The notes: generated by a model not told the origin, from the sequence alone. A DNA stretch of 19,519 nt from Clostridia bacterium (GCA_017628935.1 JAGBYC010000216.1:1-19519), one strand, 5' to 3'; positions 8,586 through 15,800 are shown, counted from the first letter of the stretch. Program-made: numbers and translations.

Positions 8586-9248
8586 TTAAGCTTCGCCTCC
8601 TTCAGTAACTTTCTTAGTACCGAGAACTTCACCTTTGTATACCCAAACTTTAACGCCGATAATACCGAAAGTAGTGTGTGCTTCAGCAAGACCGTAATCG
8701 ATATCAGCACGGAGCGTTTGAAGAGGAATTGAACCTTCATGGTATTGTTCAGAACGAGCAATTTCAGCGCCGTCAAGACGACCGCTTACCATAATTTTAA
8801 TACCTTTAACGCCAAGTCTGGTTGCTCTCGAAATAGCTTGTTTCATACTTCTTCTGAAAGATGCTCTCTTTTCAAGTTGTGCTGCAACGTTTTCAGCAAT
8901 AAGTTGAGCGTCACAGTCAGGTTTTTTAACTTCAACGATGTTGATAGCAATTTGTTTACCTTTAGCAACTTTTAAAAGGCTATTTTTCATAACTTCAATT
9001 TCTGCACCTGCTTTACCAATTAACACACCTGGGCGTGCTGTGTATACAGTTACAGCAACTTTGTTAGCTGCTCTTTCAATTCTAATTGAAGAAATAGCTG
9101 CTTGGAAGTATTGTTTTTTAATAAATTTTCTAATTTCGTAATCTTCTTTAAGGTTTACAGAGAATGCTTTCTTATCAGCATACCATTGTGTATCCCAATC
9201 TTTAATTACGCCGACTCTTAAGCCGTGTGGATTAACTTTCTGTCCCAT
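8586..9248 (-). CDS. rpsC: 30S ribosomal protein S3
   Basis: A 220-residue protein starting [26 protein letters not shown], with a type II KH domain whose GxxG loop is GKAG at residues 78-81, and the C-terminal S3 domain ([38 protein letters not shown]). S3 lines the mRNA entry channel and contributes to the ribosomal helicase activity. It lies between rplV and rplP. Length is normal. Confidence 0.97.
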   Translation of the reverse strand: MGQKVNPHGLRVGVIKDWDTQWYADKKAFSVNLKEDYEIRKFIKKQYFQAAISSIRIERAANKVAVTVYTARPGVLIGKAGAEIEVMKNSLLKVAKGKQIAINIVEVKKPDCDAQLIAENVAAQLEKRASFRRSMKQAISRATRLGVKGIKIMVSGRLDGAEIARSEQYHEGSIPLQTLRADIDYGLAEAHTTFGIIGVKVWVYKGEVLGTKKVTEGGEA

Positions 9249-9258
9249 TTCATCCTCC

Positions 9259-9648
9259 TCACTTACCCATCACATCAAGAATAACAGTGATGTGGCTGGT
9301 ACGTTTCAAAATTCTGAATCCTCTACCGTGAGCCATAGGTCTCATTCTCTTAAGAGTTGGACCTTGGTCTGCATAACAAGCGGCGATAAATAAATCGTCT
9401 TTGTTCATGCCAAGGTTGTGTTCTGCGTTTGCAGCGGCAGAAAGAACTACTTTTTTGATAGGGTCAGCGCCTGCTTTAGAAACGTTGTCTAAAATAGCAA
9501 CTGCTTCGTTTACGCTTTTACCTCTAATAATATCAAGAACTACTCTAACTTTGTATGGAGAAATTCTAACAAACTTAGCAATTGCTTTTGCGCGTTTGTC
9601 TTTATTTTCTTCAATACGTTGAGTTTTTAATTTCATATTTTTAGCCAT
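9259..9648 (-). CDS. rplV: 50S ribosomal protein L22
   Basis: A 129-residue L22 with the conserved [26 protein letters not shown] segment and the long beta-hairpin that reaches into the exit tunnel ([28 protein letters not shown]). About 18 residues at the N-terminus ([18 protein letters not shown]) are extra compared with many L22 proteins. The first ATG has a well-placed AAGGAG site, so the longer form is kept. Macrolide-relevant hairpin residues look normal. Confidence 0.96.
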   Translation of the reverse strand: MAKNMKLKTQRIEENKDKRAKAIAKFVRISPYKVRVVLDIIRGKSVNEAVAILDNVSKAGADPIKKVVLSAAANAEHNLGMNKDDLFIAACYADQGPTLKRMRPMAHGRGFRILKRTSHITVILDVMGK

Positions 9649-9660
9649 TTTTCGTTCTCC

Positions 9661-9939
9661 TTATCTCGAGCCAGTAGTTTTACCACCAGCGTGGCCTTTG
9701 AATGTTCTGGTTGGAGCGAACTCACCAAGTTTGCCTCCTACCATATCTTCAGTTACGTATACAGGAACGTGTTTTCTACCGTCGTATACTGCAATCGTGT
9801 GACCAACCATTTGAGGGAAAATGGTAGATGAACGAGACCAAGTTTTTAATACTTGTTTTTTGTTTTCAGCGTTTAACGCTTCGATTCTATTAAGTAATCT
9901 TTCTTGAACGTAAGGTCCTTTTTTAACACTTCTGCTCAT
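9661..9939 (-). CDS. rpsS: 30S ribosomal protein S19
   Basis: A 92-residue protein starting [19 protein letters not shown], with the S19 signature [37 protein letters not shown]19 lies in the head of the 30S subunit next to S13 and contributes to intersubunit bridges. Order rplB-rpsS-rplV is standard. Length is normal. Confidence 0.97.
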   Translation of the reverse strand: MSRSVKKGPYVQERLLNRIEALNAENKKQVLKTWSRSSTIFPQMVGHTIAVYDGRKHVPVYVTEDMVGGKLGEFAPTRTFKGHAGGKTTGSR

Positions 9940-9953
9940 TTATCGTTCCTCCA

Positions 9954-10781
9954 TCAGTTTACTCTCTTAAGAATAAGCTTATCAGTCCTATTCTTTTTCT
10001 TTCTCGTCTTATAGCCGAGAGCTGGTTTACCCCAAGGTGTTACAGGGCCACTTCTACCGATTGGTGCACGGCCTTCACCACCACCGTGTGGGTGGTCGCA
10101 AGGGTTCATTACCGAACCACGTACTGTAGGACGGATACCCATGTGGCGTTTTTTACCTGCTTTACCAATTCTGATAATTTCGTGGTCTAAGTTACCAACT
10201 TGACCGATTGTTGCTTTACATTTAACAAGAATAAGTCTCATTTCACCGCTAGGCATTTTTACTTGCGCATATTTGCCTTCTTTAGCCATGAGTTGAGCGC
10301 TCATACCTGCAGCACGTACAAGTTGACCACCTTTACCAGGTTGAAGTTCAATGTTATGAATCATTGTACCTACTGGAATTGCTTCGATAGGAAGTGCGTT
10401 ACCTGGCTTAATATCAGCGCCAACGCCACTTAAAATCTTATCGCCTACTTTTACGCCTACTGGAGCAAGAATATATTTCTTTTCACCGTCTGCATAAACT
10501 AAAAGTGCGATATTAGCAGTTCTGTTAGGGTCATATTCAATAGTTTTTACGGTTGCTGGAATACCATCTTTGTTTCTTTTGAAATCAATGATACGGTATT
10601 TTCTTTTGTTACCGCCACCGTGATGTCTTACAGTTATTTTACCTTGTGCGTTACGACCTGCTGTGCTTTTCTTGTCTTCAAGTAAGCTTCTTTCAGGTTT
10701 TGTTGAGGTAATTTCTTCAAAAGTACTTACCGTCATAAAACGGCGAGCAGCAGAAGTAGGTTTATATCTCTTGATACCCAT
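9954..10781 (-). CDS. rplB: 50S ribosomal protein L2
   Basis: A 275-residue protein starting [21 protein letters not shown]. It has the OB-fold and SH3-like domains of L2 and the C-terminal [21 protein letters not shown] loop with His230 and His232, close to the peptidyl transferase centre. L2 is one of the most conserved ribosomal proteins and is needed for subunit joining. It lies between rplW and rpsS, with a GGAGG-type site. Length is normal. Confidence 0.97.
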   Translation of the reverse strand: MGIKRYKPTSAARRFMTVSTFEEITSTKPERSLLEDKKSTAGRNAQGKITVRHHGGGNKRKYRIIDFKRNKDGIPATVKTIEYDPNRTANIALLVYADGEKKYILAPVGVKVGDKILSGVGADIKPGNALPIEAIPVGTMIHNIELQPGKGGQLVRAAGMSAQLMAKEGKYAQVKMPSGEMRLILVKCKATIGQVGNLDHEIIRIGKAGKKRHMGIRPTVRGSVMNPCDHPHGGGEGRAPIGRSGPVTPWGKPALGYKTRKKKNRTDKLILKRVN

Positions 10782-10800
10782 TTAATTTATCCTCCCTTCA

Positions 10801-11091
10801 TTAAGACAATGAGTCAAAGAACTCAATGCCCTTGCTGTCTGCTTTTAACTGTACAATTGCTTTTTTGTAAGCAGGAGTATAACCTTCGTTTCTACCCATT
10901 CTTTTAAGCTTACCACGGCAATTTACAGTGTTTACCCAATCAACTTGAACTTCGAAAAGTTTTTCGATAGCAAGTTTGATTTCAGTTTTGTTAGAATCTT
11001 TCGCTACAACGAAAACGTATCTTTTATTTGCGATATCAGCATAGCTCTTTTCAGTTAAAAGAGGTCTGATAATAATATCTCTTTCTCTCAT
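10801..11091 (-). CDS. rplW: 50S ribosomal protein L23
   Basis: A 96-residue protein (MRERDIIIRPLLTEKSYADIANKRYVFVVAKDSNKTEIKLAIEKLF...), matching L23, which sits at the peptide tunnel exit and is the main docking site for trigger factor and SRP. The first base of its stop-proximal partner matters: its ATG overlaps the rplD stop as TAATG, so rplW is probably translationally coupled to rplD. The conserved VNTVNCRGKLKRMGRNEGY loop is intact. Confidence 0.97.
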   Translation of the reverse strand: MRERDIIIRPLLTEKSYADIANKRYVFVVAKDSNKTEIKLAIEKLFEVQVDWVNTVNCRGKLKRMGRNEGYTPAYKKAIVQLKADSKGIEFFDSLS

Positions 11092-11714
11092 TATGCTCCG
11101 TAAACCTCCTCTAATTTAGCGATAGCGCTTTGAGCGATTACGATAACTGCGTTTCTAACAACGTCGTAAGTGTTAAGTTGTTCAACAGGAAGAGTTTCAA
11201 TAGTTTGAATGTTTCTTGCAGAACGGATAACGTTTACGTTGTTATCACCCATAACCATAAGAACGGTTTTTTCTAACTTGAACGCGTCAAGGAAAGCAAC
11301 CATTTCTTTTGTTTTACCGTTTTCAACTGCTAAGTTATCAATAACGATTACTTCGTTATCAGCAACCTTTTTAGAAAGTGCGCTGAAAAGTGCAACTCTT
11401 TTTGCAGTAATGTTCATTTTCTTTGAGAAATCTCTCGACTTAGGAGCGAATACTACGCCACCGTGAATCCATTGTGGAGCACGAGTTGAACCTTGACGTG
11501 CACTACCAGTACCTTTTTGTCTCCAAGGTTTTTTACCACCACCACGAACTTCTGAACGTGTTAAAGTGCTTTTTGTACCTTGACGACGGTTAGCAAGTGT
11601 AGTAACAACCGCTTGGTGAATAAGTGGTTCGTTATATTCGATAGCGAAAAGGTCGCTAAGTTCCATTGCGCCGGTTTCTTCGGCTTTCATATTGTAAACT
11701 TTAATGCTTGGCAT
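11091..11714 (-). CDS. rplD: 50S ribosomal protein L4
   Basis: A 207-residue protein with the long extended loop (about residues 42-100, QGTKSTLTRSEVRGGGKKPWRQKGTGSARQGSTRAPQWIHGG) that lines the exit tunnel near the macrolide site. In E. coli, L4 represses its own S10 operon by acting on the leader; whether it acts on the leader seen here at 12745-13006 is unknown. The gene lies between rplC and rplW. Length is normal. Confidence 0.97.
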   Translation of the reverse strand: MPSIKVYNMKAEETGAMELSDLFAIEYNEPLIHQAVVTTLANRRQGTKSTLTRSEVRGGGKKPWRQKGTGSARQGSTRAPQWIHGGVVFAPKSRDFSKKMNITAKRVALFSALSKKVADNEVIVIDNLAVENGKTKEMVAFLDAFKLEKTVLMVMGDNNVNVIRSARNIQTIETLPVEQLNTYDVVRNAVIVIAQSAIAKLEEVYGA

Positions 11715-11730
11715 ATACCTTTTCTCCTTA

Positions 11731-12363
11731 TTATGCTTTTACGCTGTCAACGACGGTTACGATACCGCCTACTGCACCAGGAATAGCGCCTTTAATTAAA
11801 AGAGCGTTTCTTGCCGTGTCGACTTTCACGATTTCAAGATTTTGTACGGTTACTCTTTCGTTACCGAACTGACCTGGCATGTGTTTGTTCTTAAATACTC
11901 TTGATGGCGAGCTGTTTGCACCCATAGAACCTACTTCTCTGTGAACAGGGCCTACACCGTGTGACGCCATAAGCTTGTGTTGGTTCCATCTTTTAATAAC
12001 GCCTGAGAAACCGTGACCTTTACTTGTACCAACAACGTCAACTTTGTCGCCAACTTTGAAAGTATCAACTGTAACGGTTTGTCCCATTTCGTAAGACGCT
12101 ACGTTATCTAAGCGGAATTCTTTAAGAACTTTTTGTGGAGCAACGCCAGCTTTTTTGAACTGACCTGCTTCTGGCTTGTTAAGAGCCGATTCTTTTACTT
12201 CTCCGAAACCGAGTTTAACTGCTTCGTAACCGTCTTTTTCAACAGTTTTAATTTGCACTACAGGACATGGACCTGCTTCAACTACGGTAACCGGAATTAC
12301 TTTTCCGTCTGGGGAAAAGATTTGAGTCATACCTAATTTTTTTCCAATGATTGCTTTATTCAT
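11731..12363 (-). CDS. rplC: 50S ribosomal protein L3
   Basis: A 210-residue protein starting [40 protein letters not shown]. The internal loop reaching the peptidyl transferase centre is intact ([22 protein letters not shown] and [19 protein letters not shown]). L3 starts assembly of the large subunit. It follows rpsJ after an 81-base gap that holds two hairpins, a longer and more structured gap than elsewhere in the upstream half of the cluster. Confidence 0.97.
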   Translation of the reverse strand: MNKAIIGKKLGMTQIFSPDGKVIPVTVVEAGPCPVVQIKTVEKDGYEAVKLGFGEVKESALNKPEAGQFKKAGVAPQKVLKEFRLDNVASYEMGQTVTVDTFKVGDKVDVVGTSKGHGFSGVIKRWNQHKLMASHGVGPVHREVGSMGANSSPSRVFKNKHMPGQFGNERVTVQNLEIVKVDTARNALLIKGAIPGAVGGIVTVVDSVKA

Positions 12364-12388
12364 CGATAAAGTTCACCTCCATATTATT

Positions 12389-12430
12389 TTGCAGTCTACT
12401 GCAATTTGTTTAAACCGCTTTTCGCAGTTT
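12389..12430 (-). promoter_or_regulatory. Paired hairpins in the rpsJ-rplC gap
   Basis: Two adjacent hairpins lie in the transcribed gap. One is AAACTGC-GAAAA-GCGGTTT on the minus strand (12412-12430, seven pairs including one G-U). The other is the inverted repeat TTGCAGT/ACTGCAA (12389-12404) just upstream of the rplC ribosome binding site. Neither is followed by a T-run, so they are not terminators. They may mark an RNA processing site or modulate rplC translation; this is inference. Confidence 0.4.
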
Positions 12431-12444
12431 GTTTTTAATTTTAA

Positions 12445-12744
12445 TTAAAGTTTAATTTTTACGTCAACGCCCGCTGGTAAGTGGATACTTTCAAGTATCT
12501 TAGCGTTTGCAGAGTAAACGTCGATAAGACGTTTGTGAGTTCTAATTTCAAATTGCTCACGACTATCCTTGTACTTGTGAGGAGAACGTAAGATAGTTAC
12601 GATTTCCTTTTCCGTAGGAAGTGGGATAGGACCACTGATTTTAGCGCCGGCTTTTTTCATTGTTTCAACGATTCTTTCCGTAGCTTGGTCAACCATTTTA
12701 TGGTCGTATGCAGCTAATTTGATTCTGATTTTTTGTCCTGCCAT
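12445..12744 (-). CDS. rpsJ: 30S ribosomal protein S10 (NusE)
   Basis: A 99-residue protein starting [20 protein letters not shown] with the S10 signature [29 protein letters not shown]10 is in the head of the 30S subunit and, as NusE, joins NusB and NusG in antitermination and transcription-translation coupling. It is the first gene of the cluster. A GGAGG site precedes the ATG by eight bases. A leader of about 260 nt with an intrinsic terminator lies between the promoter and this gene. Confidence 0.97.
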   Translation of the reverse strand: MAGQKIRIKLAAYDHKMVDQATERIVETMKKAGAKISGPIPLPTEKEIVTILRSPHKYKDSREQFEIRTHKRLIDVYSANAKILESIHLPAGVDVKIKL

Positions 12745-13006
12745 TTGTAAATTCCTCCATTTTTATACTAACTGTTAATGTAGTCAACATTGCCGTGTGT
12801 GTCATACCCTTTACAATAAAAAAATCAATCGCGCCGTGTTGTTTTTTTGCGATTGATAATTATCGTTTTGGGCATAGCTAGTCGCAGGAGTCGAACTCCC
12901 ACATTTGTCAATAAGAATTATCTACTTTCGATTTTTAAACGGGTTCCGGAGCCGTTTAAAAGGAAAGTTTAAGTAACTTCCTATATCTACCCATATAAAC
13001 ACAGCC
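12745..13006 (-). promoter_or_regulatory. S10-operon 5' leader RNA with attenuator layout
   Basis: The leader runs from the predicted start near 13005-13006 to rpsJ and has no convincing ORF. Visible structure, 5' to 3' in the RNA: GGGUA near 12988-12992 can pair with UGCCC at 12870-12874, with further UAG/CUA pairing inside, closing the whole fold; a hairpin at 12962-12981; a perfect 10-bp hairpin 12933-12942/12952-12961; and a 7-bp hairpin 12884-12890/12896-12902 with a UUCGA loop. The terminator at 12818-12857 follows. The segment AATTATC (12916-12922, plus-strand reading) is complementary to 12855-12861, which includes the outer end of the terminator stem, a possible weak alternative pairing. 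I do not recognise the family. Confidence 0.65.
12818..12857 (-). terminator. Intrinsic terminator in the S10 leader
   Basis: On the minus strand, ATCAATCGC (12849-12857) pairs with GCGATTGAT (12824-12832) across a 16-nt loop, and a run of seven T follows (12818-12824). It lies 74 bases before the rpsJ start, inside the leader and downstream of the only good promoter, so it should act as an attenuator or end a short leader RNA. No second promoter with adequate spacing was seen between it and rpsJ. Confidence 0.75.
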
Positions 13007-13011
13007 TAATT

Positions 13012-13040
13012 ATAATACGATATTTGCAAGATAAAGTCAA
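13012..13040 (-). promoter_or_regulatory. S10-operon promoter
   Basis: On the minus strand, TTGACT (13035-13040) and TATTAT (13012-13017) are separated by exactly 17 bases, a near-consensus housekeeping promoter. The expected start is a G at 13005 or 13006. It faces away from the mgtE promoter at 13143-13171. Confidence 0.85.
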
Positions 13041-13053
13041 ACGTTTTAAGCCG

Positions 13054-13093
13054 TTTTTTTAAATTTTTTTGAATTTTTTTGTAAAATTTTTTT
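13054..13093 (-). promoter_or_regulatory. Phased A-tracts (UP-element-like) upstream of the S10 promoter
   Basis: Four runs of seven T on the plus strand (A on the minus strand) begin at 13054, 13064, 13074 and 13087, spaced 10, 10 and 13 bases. They lie about 49 to 88 bases upstream of the predicted start. Tracts repeated at the helical period bend DNA, and A-rich DNA here could contact the RNA polymerase alpha subunits. This would suit a strong ribosomal promoter; the activity is inferred. Confidence 0.6.
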
Positions 13094-13142
13094 AATAAAT
13101 TTAATATAAATATTTATTAGATATTTTTTTATTTTTAAATGG

Positions 13143-13171
13143 TTGTAAAATTTAAAAAAGTGTGTTACACT
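13143..13171 (+). promoter_or_regulatory. mgtE promoter
   Basis: TTGTAA (13143-13148) and TACACT (13166-13171) are separated by 17 bases. The expected start is near 13178, giving a 225-base leader before mgtE. Divergent from the S10 promoter, with the A-tract region between them. Confidence 0.7.
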
Positions 13172-13221
13172 AAAAAATAGAAATGAACGTTTTACTATAC
13201 TAAGTTCATTAGGAGATTTTT

Positions 13222-13332
13222 ATGTCATCAGACGGCAGTAGCGGGCAACTTAGCCTAACAAAATTAAATTACTTTTCGGGCAACGTAACTGCTAGCCGTT
13301 ATATACGCGTACGCGCGTGTATCCGTATATAA
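13222..13332 (+). CDS. Putative leader peptide upstream of mgtE (36 codons)
   Basis: ATG at 13222-13224 follows AGGAG (13211-13215) with six bases of spacing. The peptide starts MSSDGSSGQLSLTKLNYFSG and ends in an arginine-rich CIRI segment at TAA (13330-13332). It is Ser- and Gly-rich at the start, with no membrane segment and no run of a single amino acid typical of classical amino-acid attenuators. Codons 18-21 cover the segment that can compete for the terminator's 5' arm, so ribosome position could set the outcome. By analogy with the unrelated mgtL and mgtM leader ORFs of Salmonella, it may sense Mg2+ through translation; this is inference. It could instead be a fortuitous ORF across an RNA-only switch. 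Confidence 0.5.
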   Translation: MSSDGSSGQLSLTKLNYFSGNVTASRYIRVRACIRI

Positions 13333-13355
13333 TATAGGCGATTTTCACGCTTTTC

Positions 13356-13384
13356 TTGCCCGAAATTTTCGGGCAATTTTTTTT
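13356..13384 (+). terminator. Intrinsic terminator in the mgtE leader
   Basis: TTGCCCGAA (13356-13364) and TTCGGGCAA (13368-13376) form a perfect 9-bp stem with a 3-nt loop, followed by eight T (13377-13384). It lies between the promoter and mgtE in the same direction, so it can only act as an attenuator of mgtE. Confidence 0.88.
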
Positions 13385-13403
13385 GCCTATTTAGAGGTGT
13401 ATT

Positions 13404-14837
13404 ATGAACGAATTAGAAAAAATGGAATTAGACGAACTTAATATTATTCCTGAAAAGCGCGACTACGAAGAAGAACTTTTATCTATTATTCGCACAAAGC
13501 CACAAAAAGAGATAAAAGAACTTTTACTTGACTATCACGATTACGATATTGCTAGCGTTATTCCTTTACTTACTAAAGAAGAACGTAAAAAACTTTACCG
13601 TATTTTAGGTATCGACGCAGTATCAGACGTTTTCGCTTACCTTGAAGACGCGGCCGAATATCTTGCCGAAGTTGAAATTGAAAAAGCGGCAGACATTATC
13701 GAGCTTATGGACGCCGACGACGCTTTAGACGTTTTAGAAGAATTACCTGAAACTCAAAAGCAAGAAATTTTAAGCTTAATGGACGAAGAAGCGCAAGAAG
13801 ATATTAAACTTCTTGATAGTTACGACGACGACCGTATCGGTAGTAAGATGACAACTAACTTCGTAAGCGTTGTTCACACGGCGTCAGTAAAACAAGCAAT
13901 GCGCTCACTTATTCGCCAAGCAGCTGAAAACGATAATATCGCAACTATTTACGTAGTTGACGAAAACGAAGTTTTCTTTGGTGCTATTGAACTACGCGAC
14001 TTAGTTATTGCGCGTGAAGGCACTCCACTTGACGATATTATTCAACCTAACTACCCTTACCTTTACGCTAACGAATATACTGCCGACTGTATCGAACGCT
14101 TAAAAGATTACAGCGAAGACAGTATTCCTGTTTTAGATGAAAACAACCACTTAATAGGCGTTATCACGTCGTCTGACGTAGTTGAAGCCGTTGACGAAGA
14201 ATTAGCTGACGACTACGCTAAATTCGCCGGTTTAACAACTGAAGAAGATTTAGACGAACCTCTTAGAAAAAGTATTGCAAAGCGTATACCTTGGCTTGTT
14301 ATATTACTTGGTTTAGGTATGTTAGTTGCAGGCGTTATAGGGCTTTTCCAAAACCTTATACCTACGTCGCTTATAATTCTTTACACCTTCCAAAGTTTAA
14401 TACTTGGTATGTGTGGTAATTCTGGCACTCAAAGCCTTGGCGTTACTATTAGAATTTTAAGTGATGACGAATTAACCTTTAAAGATAGGCTTAAATTCGT
14501 GTTTAAAGAACTTAAAGTTGGTTTTTGTAACGGACTTATAGTTGGTTTAATAGCCTTTGCCTTAATAGGCTTATACATTCAATTCGTTGAAACAGACTTT
14601 ATTTTAGAATACGGCGTATCAGGCTTTGCTATTTCAGCGTGCATAGGCGTATCACTTCTTGTTTCAATGATTATTGCAAGTTTAGACGGAACGCTTATTC
14701 CTATGTTCTTTAAACGCATAGGTATCGACCCTGCCGTTGCATCTGGCCCACTTATTACAACTATTAACGACTTAGTTGCCGTTTGCGCATACTACGGCGT
14801 TTCAATATTATTACTTGTAAATTTACTTGGAATATAA
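13404..14837 (+). CDS. mgtE: Magnesium transporter MgtE
   Basis: A 477-residue protein with the MgtE architecture: a cytosolic helical N domain (about 1-140), a pair of CBS domains (about 140-265, with FFGAIELRDLVIA and HLIGVITSSDVVEAVDEE), and a C-terminal membrane domain of about five helices starting near residue 293. The pore region shows CGNSGTQSLGVTIR and DPAVASGPLITTINDL, whose Asp is the ion-binding residue in characterised members. In known MgtE proteins the N and CBS domains bind Mg2+ and close the channel when it is plentiful. The GAGGTG ribosome binding site lies just after the leader terminator, so the gene is probably controlled both at transcription and by ion gating. Confidence 0.95.
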   Translation: MNELEKMELDELNIIPEKRDYEEELLSIIRTKPQKEIKELLLDYHDYDIASVIPLLTKEERKKLYRILGIDAVSDVFAYLEDAAEYLAEVEIEKAADIIELMDADDALDVLEELPETQKQEILSLMDEEAQEDIKLLDSYDDDRIGSKMTTNFVSVVHTASVKQAMRSLIRQAAENDNIATIYVVDENEVFFGAIELRDLVIAREGTPLDDIIQPNYPYLYANEYTADCIERLKDYSEDSIPVLDENNHLIGVITSSDVVEAVDEELADDYAKFAGLTTEEDLDEPLRKSIAKRIPWLVILLGLGMLVAGVIGLFQNLIPTSLIILYTFQSLILGMCGNSGTQSLGVTIRILSDDELTFKDRLKFVFKELKVGFCNGLIVGLIAFALIGLYIQFVETDFILEYGVSGFAISACIGVSLLVSMIIASLDGTLIPMFFKRIGIDPAVASGPLITTINDLVAVCAYYGVSILLLVNLLGI

Positions 14838-14840
14838 AAT

Positions 14841-14870
14841 AAAAGCATCTTGATTTCAAGATGCTTTTTT
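14841..14870. terminator. Bidirectional terminator between mgtE and the cyclophilin-like lipoprotein gene
   Basis: AAAAGCATCTTG (14841-14852) and CAAGATGCTTTT (14857-14868) form a perfect 12-bp stem with an ATTT loop. It has T-runs on both strands and lies between two convergent genes, so it can serve both mgtE and the minus-strand operon. Confidence 0.9.
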
Positions 14871-14886
14871 GTTTACTTTTTAATTT

Positions 14887-15771
14887 TTATTTTAACGACG
14901 CTTTTTTAATCGTAATGGCTTTTTGAGGTAAAACGATATTATCAAAGCTATACGCTGAAGAAATTTTATTCCAAACATCGTAATCTGCGTCGTTTTCAGT
15001 TTCATAGTCGAACTCAACGTATTCGCCGTTTACTTTACGGTATGCTTTACCGTCACGTTCGTAATATTCAAAAGAATTTACGTATGAACCGTTATTAACG
15101 ATAAGAAGGTCGGTAGTTTCGTCACGGTCGCCTACGTAACGCGCGTGAGTGTAACCGTTTGCGTTTTCATATAAATCGTCTTTCATAGTTTTGAAGGCTT
15201 CTAAACTATCTTCGTCAATTTTACCAAATGCAGTATAAGAATTGCTTGGTAAAGTAGAAGTTGCCGATAAAATAATAGCAAAAGTTACTTTAGCAGAATC
15301 GTATTTACTTGCAGTACCCTTACCGTCACCTGGTTCACGAAGCATTACTAACGTGCCTGCAGTTTGAGTAGATAATTTACCAGCGTTAACAAAGCCGTTT
15401 TCATCAAACTCACCACGAATACTTGGGTAAGTTTCATCATCAGCGATAATATTTTTATATTCGCCGTTATCCATACGGTAAGAACCTAAAATTAAGTAAC
15501 TACCCGAATTGTCAAAAACTATTTGAGTGTTGTTATAGAACTTATTTTTAACAAGGCTAATGATACGGTCGGTAGTGTCTGGGGCGAAAGTTTTATAAAG
15601 TTTTAAAGTTGAAGTAATTTCAACTTCTTCGCCAGCAGTGTTTTCGTAGCATATTTCAAATTTAGCATCTTGAATAACGCTACCGTCTTGCCTATAAGTA
15701 CAAGCGCTCATTGAAAAAGTAAGAACGCTAATTACGGCTATTAAAATAAGTTTTAAAAAGTTCTTTTTCAT
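14887..15771 (-). CDS. Lipoprotein with a degenerate cyclophilin-like (PPIase-type) domain
   Basis: A 294-residue protein with a lipoprotein signal: MKKNF, a hydrophobic segment, and Cys24 in MSAC as the likely lipidated residue (Met at -3 is unusual). Residues about 36-195 align by eye with cyclophilin-type peptidyl-prolyl isomerases: FAPDTTDRIISLVKNKFY, then LILGSY for MIQGGD, IRGEFDENGF for IKGEF, and YTAFGKI. The catalytic Arg of FHR falls at Asp87 and the Gln of MIQGG at Leu95, so isomerase activity is doubtful. It is probably held on the outer face of the membrane as a chaperone or scaffold. It is the last gene of the SPFH operon, with an AGGAGG site 30 bases from the preceding gene. 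Confidence 0.75.
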   Translation of the reverse strand: MKKNFLKLILIAVISVLTFSMSACTYRQDGSVIQDAKFEICYENTAGEEVEITSTLKLYKTFAPDTTDRIISLVKNKFYNNTQIVFDNSGSYLILGSYRMDNGEYKNIIADDETYPSIRGEFDENGFVNAGKLSTQTAGTLVMLREPGDGKGTASKYDSAKVTFAIILSATSTLPSNSYTAFGKIDEDSLEAFKTMKDDLYENANGYTHARYVGDRDETTDLLIVNNGSYVNSFEYYERDGKAYRKVNGEYVEFDYETENDADYDVWNKISSAYSFDNIVLPQKAITIKKASLK

Positions 15772-15800
15772 ATATCCTCCTAGTAACTAGTGGTTACAAA

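Larger units (their letters stand above)
13178..13403 (+). promoter_or_regulatory. mgtE leader: candidate transcription attenuator
   Basis: In order: a 7-bp hairpin AATGAAC/GTTCATT (13182-13188/13204-13210) just before a ribosome binding site; a 36-codon ORF (13222-13332); and an intrinsic terminator (13356-13384) 20 bases before mgtE. The 11-mer TTTTCGGGCAA occurs at 13273-13283 inside the ORF and again at 13366-13376 as the terminator 3' arm. Both can pair with the single TTGCCCGAAA at 13356-13365, so formation of one excludes the other. A third CGGGCAA lies at 13242-13248. ATAGGC (13334-13339) and GCCTAT (13385-13390) could enclose the terminator. No M-box (ykoK) consensus was recognised. 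Confidence 0.7.

Noticed and set aside
12781..12790. A second rpsJ promoter using TTGACT near 12790 on the minus strand.
   Set aside because: The only -10-like hexamer (TATAAA) is 14 bases away and would place the start inside the rpsJ ribosome binding site.
12870..12910. A tRNA-like or tmRNA-like T-arm (GGGAGTTCGACTCC on the minus strand) in the S10 leader.
   Set aside because: The stem closes on a 5-nt loop, with no acceptor stem, D-arm or anticodon arm in register. The transcript is also too short for tmRNA and shows no tag-peptide ORF.
12957..12995. A 12-codon ORF in the S10 leader starting ATGGGTAGATATAGG on the minus strand.
   Set aside because: It has no ribosome binding site and overlaps predicted stems; nothing supports translation.
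13178..13403. M-box (ykoK) Mg2+ riboswitch upstream of mgtE.
   Set aside because: None of the conserved M-box segments that I know could be found; the attenuator layout here is different.
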